A model generated the notes under the pieces. That model made no database searches. It saw nothing but the letters and a program-made list of their open reading frames with translations, and was not told the DNA's origin. A DNA stretch of 64,000 nt from Actinocorallia sp. API 0066 (GTDB taxonomy: Bacteria; Actinomycetota; Actinomycetes; Streptosporangiales; Streptosporangiaceae). Made by a program: the position numbers and the translations under genes. Within the stretch, counting starts at the first letter, position 1. Each line of letters begins with the position of its first letter. Shown here piece by piece: positions 41,705 through 50,440 of this stretch. Location of the stretch: NCBI RefSeq assembly GCF_020991275.1, contig NZ_JAJLQY010000001.1:496001-560000 (forward strand), read 5' to 3'.

Positions 41705-42940
41705 TCATCGGGCGAGCTCCCGGAGCGAGGGCTCTATGGCTTCACCGTACGTCGGAACCGCGCGGACCACGTCGGCGAGGGCGGCCACCGGCAGCTCCGC
41801 CCTGATCGCCAGGGCGATCTCGGCCATCCAGTCGGGGGCGCCCGGCCCGACGGCGGCGGCGCCCGCGAGCACCCCGCGCCTGGCGTCGGCGTACAGCTCG
41901 ACCCGGCCGACGACGCCGGGCGACAGCGCGGCCCGCACCGTCGCCGACAGGTCGCGGCCCGCGGTCGTCAGCGCCTCCGACGGCGCCGCGCCGGCCGCCC
42001 ACACCGGCGGGCTCGTCTGGACGGTCCTGGGCAGCGCCCGGTAGTCGGCGGTGCGGTCCAGGCCGAGCAGGTTGTCCAGGACGACCCGGGACTGCTCCAG
42101 GGAGGCGTGGCGGTGCCCGGTGACGCTCCCGGCCGCCCAGACGCCGTCCAGGACCCGGCAGCGCACGTCGGCCTCCAGGGTGGTCACCCCGAGGTGTTCG
42201 AGGCCGAGGCCGGACGTCCGGGGGCGGCGCCCGGCCGCGAGGAGGAGGCGGTCGGCGATGAGATCGGTGCCGTCCGACAGGAGGAGCCGCACCCCGAGGT
42301 CGGTCAGGTCGGCCTGCGCCGGGCGGACGTCGGTGAGCACCCGCACCCCGGTGCGTCGGAGGATCTCGGCCAGGAGTTCGCCGGTGAAGGGCGCCTCGCG
42401 CGGCAGGAGGCGGGGCTCGTCCGTGACGAGCGTGACGTGGCTGCCGTAGGTGGCGTAGATCTGAGCCAGCTCACACCCTTCCGGGTCGTCCCCGAGGACC
42501 ACGAGACGGCGCGGGACGCCCGCCTGGGCGAGCGCCTCGCCCGTCGTCCACGTGGGGACGTCGAGGAGGCCGGGCACGACGGGGAGCAGCGGTTCGCTCC
42601 CGGTGGCCACCACGAGGTCGCGGCAGCCGTGCGCGGCGGCGTCCTCGGGGCCGAAGACCCGGACCACGCCGGGGCCCGCGACCTGGCCGATGCCGTCCAG
42701 GACGGTCACCCCGGCGGGCATCCGGGGCGGGTGCCCGGCGAGGTCCCGCAGCGCCACCGCGCGCGACCACGGGTCGCCCCGCTCGGCCGCCTGCTGGAGC
42801 GCGGCGCCGCGCTCCCGGATGCGGTCGCCGCCGACCGCCCGGCACTCCACGAGCCCGACCGCCCGGCCCGCCTCGGCGAGTCCCGCCGCGATGCGGGAGC
42901 CCGAGGTGCCGCCGCCGAGCACGATCACGTCGAAGTCCAT
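41705..42940 (-). CDS. FAD-dependent pyridine-nucleotide oxidoreductase without the redox disulfide
   Basis: 411 aa. FAD-binding VIVLGGGTSGSRIAAGLAEAG (first 17 of these form the dinucleotide fold), second nucleotide fold VVLGDDPEGCELAQIYATYG and the ADRLLLAAGRRP motif place it in the dihydrolipoamide dehydrogenase/mercuric reductase family. The region that should hold GGxCxxxxC reads VECRAVGGDRIRERG, so the redox-active cysteine pair is missing; the interface domain (about 320-411) is retained. It may transfer electrons directly from NAD(P)H to quinones or small acceptors, as suggested for other disulfide-lacking members. Confidence 0.82.
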   Translation of the reverse strand: MDFDVIVLGGGTSGSRIAAGLAEAGRAVGLVECRAVGGDRIRERGAALQQAAERGDPWSRAVALRDLAGHPPRMPAGVTVLDGIGQVAGPGVVRVFGPEDAAAHGCRDLVVATGSEPLLPVVPGLLDVPTWTTGEALAQAGVPRRLVVLGDDPEGCELAQIYATYGSHVTLVTDEPRLLPREAPFTGELLAEILRRTGVRVLTDVRPAQADLTDLGVRLLLSDGTDLIADRLLLAAGRRPRTSGLGLEHLGVTTLEADVRCRVLDGVWAAGSVTGHRHASLEQSRVVLDNLLGLDRTADYRALPRTVQTSPPVWAAGAAPSEALTTAGRDLSATVRAALSPGVVGRVELYADARRGVLAGAAAVGPGAPDWMAEIALAIRAELPVAALADVVRAVPTYGEAIEPSLRELAR

Positions 42941-43002
42941 GCGGGTAATGGTGGCGGAGCGTGACAGGCCGTGTGCGGGTTTTCCGTAACAGTGGGTGTG
43001 TT

Positions 43003-43857
43003 CTAGGGGTCGAGGAGCGGGGCGAGGAGATCGCCCATGTCATCCACCCTGCGCAGGACGTCTTCGGCGGTGTAGCGGACGTGCTCTCCCGTCTCGACCT
43101 CCGCCCAGGTGAGGGGGGCGGAGACGTAAGGCTCGGGCGCGGCCCGCAGGGAGTAGGGCGCGACGGTCGTCTTCGACATGCTGTTCTGCGACCAGTCGAC
43201 GAAGACCTTCGCCTTGCGCAGGCTCCGGTCCATCCTGCTGACGACGAGCCCGGGGTGCGCCTCGGCGAGGCGTTCCGCGGCCCGTTTGGCGTAGGCGCTG
43301 GTGTCCTCGACGGCGCCCTCCTTGACGGGGACGTAGAGGTGGAGGCCCTTCTTGCCGCTGTTCTTGGGGTAGGCGTCCAGGCCGTCCTCTGCGATGACGT
43401 CGCGCAGCAGGAGGGCGACCTCGCAGGCTTCGGTGAAGGTGGCGGGCTCTCCCGGGTCCAGGTCGAAGACGACGAGATCGGGCCCGTGGCCTATCCGCCA
43501 CTGGGGGACGTGCAGTTCCAGGGCGGCAAGGTTGGCGCACCACACGAGCGTCGCAAGGTCGTCGATCACTACGAAGTCGACGCTTTCGGCGCGTCCGCCG
43601 GGCGTGAGGACGTTCTCCGTGCGCACCCACTCCGGGGTGCCCCTGGGCGCGTTCTTCTCGAAGAAGCGAAGGCCGTCCACCCCCTCGGGGAAGCGGAGGC
43701 GGGTCGCGCACCTGTCGCGCAGGTGCGGGAGGAGGACGGGCGAGATCCTCGTGTAGTAGTCGATCACCTCGCCCTTGGTGAAGTGCGGGTAGAGCGGCTT
43801 GTCGAGGTTGGACAGGCTCAGTTGCCTACCCTCGATCGTGACGGGGACCCTACTCAA
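43003..43857 (-). CDS. NHEJ polymerase/primase (stand-alone LigD polymerase domain)
   Basis: 284 aa from a TTG at 43857 overlapping the ligase stop by 8 nt. LigD-type archaeo-eukaryotic primase fold: LSNLDKPLYPHFTKGEVIDYY at the N-terminus, catalytic FDLDPG (about 150-155), SGKKGLHLYVPV with the conserved His, and KVFVDWSQN with the third metal-binding Asp. It fills gaps and adds ribonucleotides at double-strand breaks during end joining. Separate from the ligase rather than fused. Confidence 0.92.
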   Translation of the reverse strand: MSRVPVTIEGRQLSLSNLDKPLYPHFTKGEVIDYYTRISPVLLPHLRDRCATRLRFPEGVDGLRFFEKNAPRGTPEWVRTENVLTPGGRAESVDFVVIDDLATLVWCANLAALELHVPQWRIGHGPDLVVFDLDPGEPATFTEACEVALLLRDVIAEDGLDAYPKNSGKKGLHLYVPVKEGAVEDTSAYAKRAAERLAEAHPGLVVSRMDRSLRKAKVFVDWSQNSMSKTTVAPYSLRAAPEPYVSAPLTWAEVETGEHVRYTAEDVLRRVDDMGDLLAPLLDP

Positions 43858-44806
43858 GGACGACCTCCTCGGGGTTCTTGTCCGAGCGCAGACCTCGCCA
43901 CGAAGGGTGCCGCAGCCTGCCGTCCCCGGTCCACTCGCCGAAGGCGACCTCGCCGACGATCAGCGGCTCCACCCAGTGCGCCTCCAGGGTGACGGCCCGG
44001 GGGATCTCCCCCTGACAGGGCGTCTTGGAGCGCTCCAGGGGTTTCAGGAGAAGGGCGAGGTCGTCGAGGAAGGCGTCGGTGAAGCCGGTGCCCACGTGGC
44101 CCACGTAGCGCAGCTCCCCGTCGATGTGGACGCCGCAGAGCAGCGACCCCACGGCGCCGTGCCTGCGGCCCTGGCCCGGCCGCCACCCGACGATGACGAC
44201 CTCCTGGGTCCGCACGTTCTTGACCTTGCGCCACGCGGTGCTCCGGCGGCCCGGCGTGTACCGGGAGTCCAGCCGCTTGGCGACGAGGCCCTCCAGGTTC
44301 TCCTCGGCCGTGTAGGCGAGCAGCTCGGCCACCTGGTCGCGGTCCTCGGCCGGCAGGTGCGGGGGCACCTCGACGGGCCCGGCGGCCAGCTCCAGCCCCT
44401 CCAGGGCCTTCCTGCGCTCGACGTACGGCAGGTCGAGGAGCGACGTCTCGTCGAGCCGGAGGAGGTCGAACACGACGTATCTGATGGGCACCGCGCGCAG
44501 CAGCGCCTGCGTGGGGGCGCGCACGTGCATGCGGCGCTGGAGCTTGGCGAAGGACGGCTTGCCGTCGTCGAAGGCGACGATCTCGCCGTCGAGGATCGCC
44601 TCGTGCCCGAGCAGGAGGTCGGCGAGCACGCCGAGCTCGGGGTAGGTCGCGGTGATGGGGGTGCCGCGCCGTCCGTACACCAGGACCCTGCCGGGGGTGA
44701 CGTGCGCCAACGCGCGGACGCCGTCCCACTTGAGTTCCAGGGCCCAGTGGTCGAGGTCGTCCGGCAGTTCTCCGGGGGTGGCGAGCATGGGCTCCAGGAC
44801 GTCCAC
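43850..44806 (-). CDS. ATP-dependent DNA ligase of the NHEJ pathway (LigD ligase-type)
   Basis: 318 aa from the GTG at 44806 (VDVLEPMLATPGELPD); the frame stays open to 44911, but those codons overlap ku. Motif I is ELKWDGVR with the adenylated Lys (about K25), motif III IRYVVFDLLRLD, motif IV EGLVAKRLDSRY and motif V TAWRKVKN. The C-terminal OB fold follows. It seals breaks held by Ku. Neither nuclease (PE) nor polymerase domain is fused. Divergent from ku with a 58-nt gap. Confidence 0.9.
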   Translation of the reverse strand: MDVLEPMLATPGELPDDLDHWALELKWDGVRALAHVTPGRVLVYGRRGTPITATYPELGVLADLLLGHEAILDGEIVAFDDGKPSFAKLQRRMHVRAPTQALLRAVPIRYVVFDLLRLDETSLLDLPYVERRKALEGLELAAGPVEVPPHLPAEDRDQVAELLAYTAEENLEGLVAKRLDSRYTPGRRSTAWRKVKNVRTQEVVIVGWRPGQGRRHGAVGSLLCGVHIDGELRYVGHVGTGFTDAFLDDLALLLKPLERSKTPCQGEIPRAVTLEAHWVEPLIVGEVAFGEWTGDGRLRHPSWRGLRSDKNPEEVVLE

Positions 44807-44864
44807 GGGATGTTCGTACCCAAACGTCCGAATCGAACGCCTTGCTCTGGGTAGGTGCCCGGTT

Positions 44865-45737
44865 ATGCGGAGTATCTGGAAGGGTGCTATCTCGTTCGGG
44901 CTGGTCACCATCCCGGTGAAGCTCTACGCGGCCACCGAGCAGCGCGACGTGAGCTTCCACCAGGTGCACCGCGAGGACGGCGGCCGGATCAAGTACAAGA
45001 GGGTCTGCCAGATCGACGGCGAAGAGGTCGCCTACGCGGACATCGCCAAAGGCTTCGACCTGCCTTCGGGGGAGATGGTGGTCCTCACCGATGAGGACTT
45101 CGCGGAGCTTCCGCTGACGACGTCGCGCCGCATCGACGTCCTCCAGTTCACGCCCCTGGACCAGGTGGATCCGATCTACTTCAACAAGAGCTACTACCTG
45201 GAGCCCGACGGCCTCGGGGCCAAGCCTTACGTCCTGCTGAGGGACGCGTTGGAGGAGTCGGGCCAGGTCGCCGTCGTGAAGGTGGCGCTGCGCTCACGGG
45301 AGGCGCTGGCCACCCTGCGCGTCCGGGACGGCGTGTTCGTCCTGGAGACGATGCTCTGGCCGGACGAGGTGCGCGCCGCCGACTTCCCGTTCCAGCACGA
45401 GGACGTCGAGGTACGTCCGCAGGAGCTGAAGATGGCCTCCTCGCTGATCGACTCGATGCAGGCGGACTTCGACCCTTCGGAGTACAAGGACGCCTACCGG
45501 GAGGCGTTGCAGGCGATGATCGAGGCCAAGGCGGAAGGGCGCGAGGTCGTCCAGCCGGAGGAGCCCGCCGAGCAGGCCGCGGCGACCGATCTGCTGGCCG
45601 CCCTACGGGCCAGTGTCGAGGCCGCCAAGAAGAGCCGTACCAAGACGGCCGCGGGCGCCGCCACCACGACGGCCAAGAAGACGACGACGGCCAAGAAGCC
45701 CGCCACGCGCAAGCCGCCCCGTCGCAAGAGCGCCTGA
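44865..45737 (+). CDS. ku: DNA end-binding protein Ku
   Basis: 290 aa from ATG 44865. MRSIWKGAISFGLVTIPVKLY is the universal bacterial Ku start (first 7 residues are diagnostic), followed by the beta-barrel core with VCQIDGEEV, FTPLDQVDPIYFNKSYYLEP and YVLLRDALEES. After about 255 comes a Lys/Ala/Thr-rich tail (TAKKTTTAKKPATRK), as in Ku proteins that bind internal DNA. It loads on broken ends and recruits the ligase and polymerase encoded divergently. Confidence 0.96.
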   Translation: MRSIWKGAISFGLVTIPVKLYAATEQRDVSFHQVHREDGGRIKYKRVCQIDGEEVAYADIAKGFDLPSGEMVVLTDEDFAELPLTTSRRIDVLQFTPLDQVDPIYFNKSYYLEPDGLGAKPYVLLRDALEESGQVAVVKVALRSREALATLRVRDGVFVLETMLWPDEVRAADFPFQHEDVEVRPQELKMASSLIDSMQADFDPSEYKDAYREALQAMIEAKAEGREVVQPEEPAEQAAATDLLAALRASVEAAKKSRTKTAAGAATTTAKKTTTAKKPATRKPPRRKSA

Positions 45738-45756
45738 CGTCACTACCCGTCAGGCG
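45731..45756. terminator. Bidirectional hairpin covering the stops of ku and tetR
   Basis: CGCCTGACG (45731-45739) and CGTCAGGCG (45748-45756), a perfect 9-bp stem with an 8-nt loop that includes both stop codons. Confidence 0.75.
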
Positions 45757-46471
45757 GGTCCGCGAAGGGGTCGGGGCACAGGCCGAGCCGCGCGGCGATC
45801 TCCACCACGCCGAGCTCGAAGAACGGCTCGATGTCGGTGAGCGCGAAGTCGAGGTGCCCGAAGACCTCAAGGCTGACCGCGCCGTGCAGGCGCACCCAGC
45901 ACTGCAGGAAGACGAGGAGGCAGCCCAACGGGAGGTCTGCCTGGATGCGCTCCCGGTAGTCGGCGAGCTGGTCGCGCACCTCGGCCGGGATCTGGTCGTC
46001 GGCGGGCACGGGGAAGGGGTGCTTCTCCCACAGGTCGCGGAAGAGGTTGAGGAACGTCATGCCGAAGCGGCGTCCGCACTCGGCCGCGAAGTCCACCTGC
46101 TCGGCCTGCCCTACGCCGGGCACGGGCGTGGCGAACAGCAGCGCGTACTCCTTGGCGTGCGCGTGGGCCCAGCCGCGGAAGGCACGGCACGCCGCGTCGA
46201 ACTTGGCGTACATGTTGTGGTCGGGCACCTCGGCGAGCGCGTCGACGAGCCCGTCGGTGAGGTCGTTGAAGAGCGCGCCCACGACGTGCCTGAGGAGGTC
46301 GCCGTGGCTGGGGAAGTAGCGGTAGAGCGCGGGGGCCGTCATGCCCATCTCGCGGGCGATGGCGCGCAGCGAGACGGCGTCGGGGCCGTCCTTGACGAGC
46401 AGGCGCCGCGCGGTCTCGGTGATCTCCATGATCGTGGCGGCCCTGACCCGCTCCCGCCTGCCGAGATTCAT
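45743..46471 (-). CDS. TetR-family regulator, divergent from the MMPL transporter
   Basis: 242 aa from ATG 46471 (GGGAG 9 nt upstream); a start at 46501 is less likely. Helix-turn-helix LRAIAREMGMTAPALYRYF (about 36-54). The C-terminal domain resembles TetR_C of WHG type (AKEYALLFATPVPGVG). Its position opposite the MMPL gene, with palindromes in the gap, suggests it represses that transporter. Confidence 0.88.
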   Translation of the reverse strand: MNLGRRERVRAATIMEITETARRLLVKDGPDAVSLRAIAREMGMTAPALYRYFPSHGDLLRHVVGALFNDLTDGLVDALAEVPDHNMYAKFDAACRAFRGWAHAHAKEYALLFATPVPGVGQAEQVDFAAECGRRFGMTFLNLFRDLWEKHPFPVPADDQIPAEVRDQLADYRERIQADLPLGCLLVFLQCWVRLHGAVSLEVFGHLDFALTDIEPFFELGVVEIAARLGLCPDPFADPPDG

Positions 46472-46501
46472 CCGTTCTGCTCCCTGTGACCTGTATCGCA
46501 C

Positions 46502-46580
46502 TTGACCGTACCGCAGTGGGGATGCGATGTTAACACCGTATACGCAGTAAACGCTGTTAGCGAAAGTGACTATTAGTCAC
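46502..46580. promoter_or_regulatory. Divergent regulatory region with palindromic operator
   Basis: GTGACT (46566-46571), ATT, AGTCAC (46575-46580) is a perfect palindrome 20 nt before the MMPL start. Further upstream TAACA/TGTTA arms flank CGTATACG (46537-46544). TTGACC at 46502-46507 could be a -35 box for the transporter. Confidence 0.6.
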
Positions 46581-46600
46581 ACTATGAGGGGATCCGCTGG

Positions 46601-48736
46601 ATGTTCGAGACCTGGGGGCGGCTCGTCTACCGACGACGCAAGCCCATCCTCTGGCTCTCCTTGGCCGCCGTGGTGTTCTTCGGCGTCTGGGGGACCGGGG
46701 TGTTCGGCGCGCTGACCACGGCGGGCGGGTTCGACACCCCCGGCAGCGAGAGTTACAAGGCGGCCGAGATCCTCGACGAGGAGTTCGGCCGCGGCGAGCC
46801 CGACGTGATCGTGCTCTACCGGGGCGCAGCCGACGACGTCGCCACCGAAGCCGCCGTGACGCTCTCCCTCGACGCCCTGCCCAAGGACAAGGTGGCTGAC
46901 GTGGCCACCTATTGGAGCACCGGATCGCCGCAGTTCCGCAGCGAAGACGGGAAGTCCACCTACGCCGTCCTGACGCTCACCGGGGAGACACCACAGGAGC
47001 GGACCGACCAGTTCCTGGCGATAGAGCCCGCCCTGCGCGACGCCGGGGCCGTGGACGTCAAACTCGGCGGACAGGTCGTCGTGGAGGACTCCATCAACAC
47101 GCAGGTGTCCGAGGACATCGCGGTGGCCGACGCCATCTCCCTGCCCGTGTTGCTCATCCTCCTCCTCGTCATCTTCGGCGGACTCGTGGCGGCGTCCCTG
47201 CCCCTCGTCATCGGTGGCATCGCCATCCTGGGGTCCTTCACCGCCCTGCACGTGCTCACGTACGTCACCGAGGTATCGGTCTTCTCCGTCTCCATCACCA
47301 CGTTCCTCGGCCTCGGCCTCGCCATCGACTACGGCCTCTTTATGGTCTGGCGCTTCCGCGAGGAACTCACCCGCGCCGACGGCGACGCGGAGACCGCGAC
47401 CGTCAGGACCATGAACACCGCGGGCCGCACCGTCCTCGTCTCCGGCGTCACCGTCGCGGTGTCCCTCGCCGGACTCCTGGTGTTCGAGCAGAACTTCCTG
47501 CGCTCGATGGGCATGGGCGGCATCGCCACCGTCCTCGTCGCGATGGCCGCCGCCGTGGTCGTGCTGCCCGCCCTCATGGCCGTCCTCGGCCCGCGCGTGC
47601 ACAACCGGCGTACCCGCAAGCGCGGCCCGGCCACAGGCGAGCCCGGCCGCCGCTGGCTCGCCGTCGGCAACGCCGTCATGAGGCGGCCGATCGTGGTCAC
47701 CGTCTCGATCGTCGCGGTGCTGCTCGTCCTCGGCGCGCCGTTCCTGCGGATCACCTGGGGCGGCGTGGACACCCGCGTGCTGCCCGAGGGCACCGAGGCG
47801 CGCGTCGTCACCGAGGCGCTCCAGTCGGACTTCGCCGCCCCGAACGCCGTCAACCCCGTCGAGGTGGTCGTGCGCGGCGCGGGAGGCGAGGCACAGGCTT
47901 ACCTCGCCCGGCTCAAGGACGTGCCCGGCGTGACCGGAGGCGAGATCGCGCGGACGTCCGGGGACATCACCCACATCCAGCTCACCTACGCCGGAGAGGC
48001 TTACGGCGACGAGGCGCGCGCCATCGTCGACCGTGTACGCGACGTGCCCTCACCGGGGACGACCTACGTCGGCGGCGCGGCAGCCATCCTCGAGGACCAG
48101 CTGGCGAGCCTCGGAGACCGGCTGCCCCTCCTCGTCGGCATCGTCGGCGTCGCGACGTTCATCCTCTTGTTCCTCGCCTTCGGTTCGGTCGTCCTGCCGC
48201 TCAAGGCGATCCTCATGAACCTGTTGTCGCTGACCGCGACGTTCGGCGCGATCGTGCTGATCTTCCAGGACGGCAACCTGTCGGGCTTCCTCGACTTCAC
48301 CGTCACCGGGGACGTCGCGCCCGCGATGCCGATTCTTATGCTCGCGCTGCTGTTCGGCATCTCGATGGACTACGAGGTGTTCCTCCTGTCGCGCATCCGC
48401 GAGCAGTACGACATCACCGGGGACAACACGCTCGCCGTCGCGACCGGCCTCCAGCGCACCGGCTCGATCATCACCAGCGCGGCGCTGCTGTTCCTCATCG
48501 TGGTGGGCGCGTTCGCCACGTCCGGCATCACGTTCATGAAGCTGACCGGTGTCGGCATGGTCATCGCGATCATCGTGGACGCGACCATCATCAGGGCGCT
48601 GCTCGTCCCGGCCACCATGCGCCTGCTGGGCGAGGCCAACTGGTGGGTCCCCAAGCCCCTCGCCGGGATCTACCGCAAGTACGGCATCCGCGAGGAGGAC
48701 GAACCCAAGGCCGAACGCGAACCCGCCCCCGTCTGA
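46601..48736 (+). CDS. MMPL/RND-family transporter
   Basis: 711 aa, about 12 membrane helices in two RND-like halves, each with a large extracytoplasmic loop (about 40-170 and about 370-495). Starts MFETWGRLVYRRRKPILWL; helix blocks ISLPVLLILLLVIFGGLVA and FLGLGLAIDYGLFMVWRFREEL (first half), AMPILMLALLFGISMDYEVF (second half, ISMDYEVFLLSRIRE motif). Actinobacterial members export lipids, siderophores or drugs by proton antiport. The divergent TetR gene and palindrome point to substrate-induced expression. Confidence 0.93.
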   Translation: MFETWGRLVYRRRKPILWLSLAAVVFFGVWGTGVFGALTTAGGFDTPGSESYKAAEILDEEFGRGEPDVIVLYRGAADDVATEAAVTLSLDALPKDKVADVATYWSTGSPQFRSEDGKSTYAVLTLTGETPQERTDQFLAIEPALRDAGAVDVKLGGQVVVEDSINTQVSEDIAVADAISLPVLLILLLVIFGGLVAASLPLVIGGIAILGSFTALHVLTYVTEVSVFSVSITTFLGLGLAIDYGLFMVWRFREELTRADGDAETATVRTMNTAGRTVLVSGVTVAVSLAGLLVFEQNFLRSMGMGGIATVLVAMAAAVVVLPALMAVLGPRVHNRRTRKRGPATGEPGRRWLAVGNAVMRRPIVVTVSIVAVLLVLGAPFLRITWGGVDTRVLPEGTEARVVTEALQSDFAAPNAVNPVEVVVRGAGGEAQAYLARLKDVPGVTGGEIARTSGDITHIQLTYAGEAYGDEARAIVDRVRDVPSPGTTYVGGAAAILEDQLASLGDRLPLLVGIVGVATFILLFLAFGSVVLPLKAILMNLLSLTATFGAIVLIFQDGNLSGFLDFTVTGDVAPAMPILMLALLFGISMDYEVFLLSRIREQYDITGDNTLAVATGLQRTGSIITSAALLFLIVVGAFATSGITFMKLTGVGMVIAIIVDATIIRALLVPATMRLLGEANWWVPKPLAGIYRKYGIREEDEPKAEREPAPV

Positions 48737-48780
48737 CCCTCCAAGGCAGCGCCCCCCGGGAGCCACCTCGCCTTACAGCC

Positions 48781-48925
48781 CGAGCACAGCCCGGGGGCGG
48801 GCGCTCCCGACGAAGTCGGGAGTTGCCAAGCGCCCGCCTCCGGGCCAATCGAGCACAGCCCGGGGGCGCTCCCCGACGAAGTCGGGCCCGTAAGAGCGCC
48901 CTCGGGCTTATCGAACACAGTCCGG
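48781..48925. repeat. Two tandem nested-hairpin repeats plus a partial third copy
   Basis: Units start CGAGCACAGCCCGGGGGCG at 48781 and 48850, with a degenerate CGAACACAG near 48913. Each contains an inner stem CCCGAC-GAA-GTCGGG inside an outer stem: GCCCGGGGGCGGGCGC (48789-48804) with its partner at 48830-48845, and a second, shorter outer stem in unit two closed by GAGCGCCCTCGGGC. The outer arms differ between units yet pair in both. Located between convergent genes; may terminate both. Confidence 0.8.
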
Positions 48926-48939
48926 ACGTGTCGACCGCC

Positions 48940-49911
48940 CTACGGCGCGTCCGGGCCCGTGGTCGTTGTCGGGCCCTGTGGGGGGACGGCGACGAGGGGG
49001 CCTGCGGCGTCCGAGGCGGCGGTCGTCGCGCGGAAGGCGTCGGCGACCCTCGCGACCAGGTGCTGGGCCGTCGTGATGCCGTAGCCGTGCGACGGGTTGT
49101 GCCTGGTCATCACCGCGACGAGCAGGTCGTGCCCGTGGCCCTCGATCCTGCCGACGCTGTTGACGGCCCAGCGTTCGCCGTCGCGGGCGTGCGTCATCCA
49201 GCCGTTCTTCACGTACAGCGCGTCGCCGTCCAGGGCGCCCGCCTCCAGGCCCCAGCGCTGGTCCTCCTGCACTGCTCCCATCTGCGCGAGGAGGAACGCC
49301 CGGTTCCGCTCGTTCAGGGGTCCGGTGAACAGGCGCTGGAGAAGCCGTACCCGGTCGGCGGGCGTTGTTGTGGTGAGGCTCCAGCACAGGAGGTCGAGGC
49401 ACGACGCGTCGATCGCGGTGGTGCTCCGCAGGCCGAACGAGCGGCGGTTCGCCGTGTTGACCCCGGTCGCGCTGCCCGCCCGGACGAAGCTCCGGTCGGC
49501 GGCCTCGTTGTCGGAGTCGCGGATCATGATCTTCACGTCGTCCCGCTCGGCCGCCGAAAGGCCCTGGCCCGCCTTCTGGCGGCGCAGCAGGAGCGTCATG
49601 GCGATGTCCAGCTTGGCGACGCTCGCGGTGACGAACTCCTCGTTCGCCCGGAACGCGTAGCGGGCGCCCGTCACCCGGTCCACCGCCATGATCCCGGCGG
49701 CGCTCACCCGGCCGGCGAGGTACTTGCTGAGCGCGCGGTCGAGCGCCGCCTTGTCGAGCCTCGCGGGCGGCGGTGCCGTCGCGGTGGGGGCGGGGGCGGG
49801 CGCCGCGACGTCCGGCGGCACCGGTTTGGAACGGTCCGGGCGGTCGGCGGCGCAGACCGCGAGGAGCGCGACGGAGAGGACGGCGGCGGCCGCGCGCCGG
49901 AGTGTGCTCAT
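48940..49911 (-). CDS. Secreted serine hydrolase, class A beta-lactamase-like (probable lipoprotein)
   Basis: 323 aa from ATG 49911. Signal peptide with lipobox LAVC (about 16-19). After a Pro/Ala linker the penicillin-binding fold carries SVAK (Ser and Lys nucleophile pair, in FVTASVAKLDIAM), SDN (in RDSDNEA) and KNG (YVKNGWM) in place of KTG. This combination marks the beta-lactamase2 group, and the protein could be a weak beta-lactamase or a peptidoglycan hydrolase. GEGHGHD-like segment IEGHGHDLLVAVMT is the final strand. Resistance is not proven by sequence. Confidence 0.82.
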   Translation of the reverse strand: MSTLRRAAAAVLSVALLAVCAADRPDRSKPVPPDVAAPAPAPTATAPPPARLDKAALDRALSKYLAGRVSAAGIMAVDRVTGARYAFRANEEFVTASVAKLDIAMTLLLRRQKAGQGLSAAERDDVKIMIRDSDNEAADRSFVRAGSATGVNTANRRSFGLRSTTAIDASCLDLLCWSLTTTTPADRVRLLQRLFTGPLNERNRAFLLAQMGAVQEDQRWGLEAGALDGDALYVKNGWMTHARDGERWAVNSVGRIEGHGHDLLVAVMTRHNPSHGYGITTAQHLVARVADAFRATTAASDAAGPLVAVPPQGPTTTTGPDAP

Positions 49912-49948
49912 GTTCGCGTCCTCACCGGGATCCTGCCGACGGCGGCCG

Positions 49949-50302
49949 CTACGCCTCGCCGGGGAGTGGTCCGTGCCAGCGCGCGCGCCGCAGGTCAACC
50001 CTGTCGTCGCCGCGCAGCGGAGTGCCCTCGCGAGCGTACGCGGCGCGGGCGCGTGCCTCGTGTCCCGGCAGCATCCTGCCGTCCGCGCGGATCACCCGCC
50101 ACCACGGCGCGGCGCCGCCCTCGGTGGCCATCACCCTGCCGACCTGGCGCGGCCCGCCGACGCCCAGGTACTCGGCGATGTCGCCGTAGGTCATGACCCG
50201 GCCGGGCGGGATGCGCTCGACCACGGAGAGGACAAGATCGGCGTAGTCGGAGTGCCCGGCATGGCCGCCGTTTCCGTCGTCTCCAGCGTCGTGCTCGCGC
50301 AT
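49949..50302 (-). CDS. Alkyltransferase-like protein (ATL)
   Basis: 117 aa from ATG 50302. The MGMT DNA-binding domain is present: VVERIPPGRVMTYGDIAEYLG and PRQVGRVMA. The active-site motif PCHRV reads PWWRVIRADGRM, so the alkyl-accepting Cys is replaced by Trp. ATL proteins bind O6-alkylguanine and flag it for nucleotide excision repair. An ATL gene near moeZ and adnA is also seen in mycobacteria. Confidence 0.88.
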   Translation of the reverse strand: MREHDAGDDGNGGHAGHSDYADLVLSVVERIPPGRVMTYGDIAEYLGVGGPRQVGRVMATEGGAAPWWRVIRADGRMLPGHEARARAAYAREGTPLRGDDRVDLRRARWHGPLPGEA

Positions 50303-50440
50303 GTCCGCATCCTGCCACGCGGCACCGCGTCCGCGCCGCCCGTGCCGTCCGCCCGGCCCCGGCTCCGGCTCCGGCTCCGGTTTCGGCTCCGCACTGTCCC
50401 GCGCGGCAAGCCGTTTCCGTGTGGCAAGCTGATGCCGTGC

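Noticed and set aside
46912-50196. Very long open frame (1094 codons) on the plus strand
   Set aside because: It runs across the MMPL gene in another frame, the hairpin repeats and the antisense of two genes; Arg/Pro/His-rich product typical of high-GC shadow frames.
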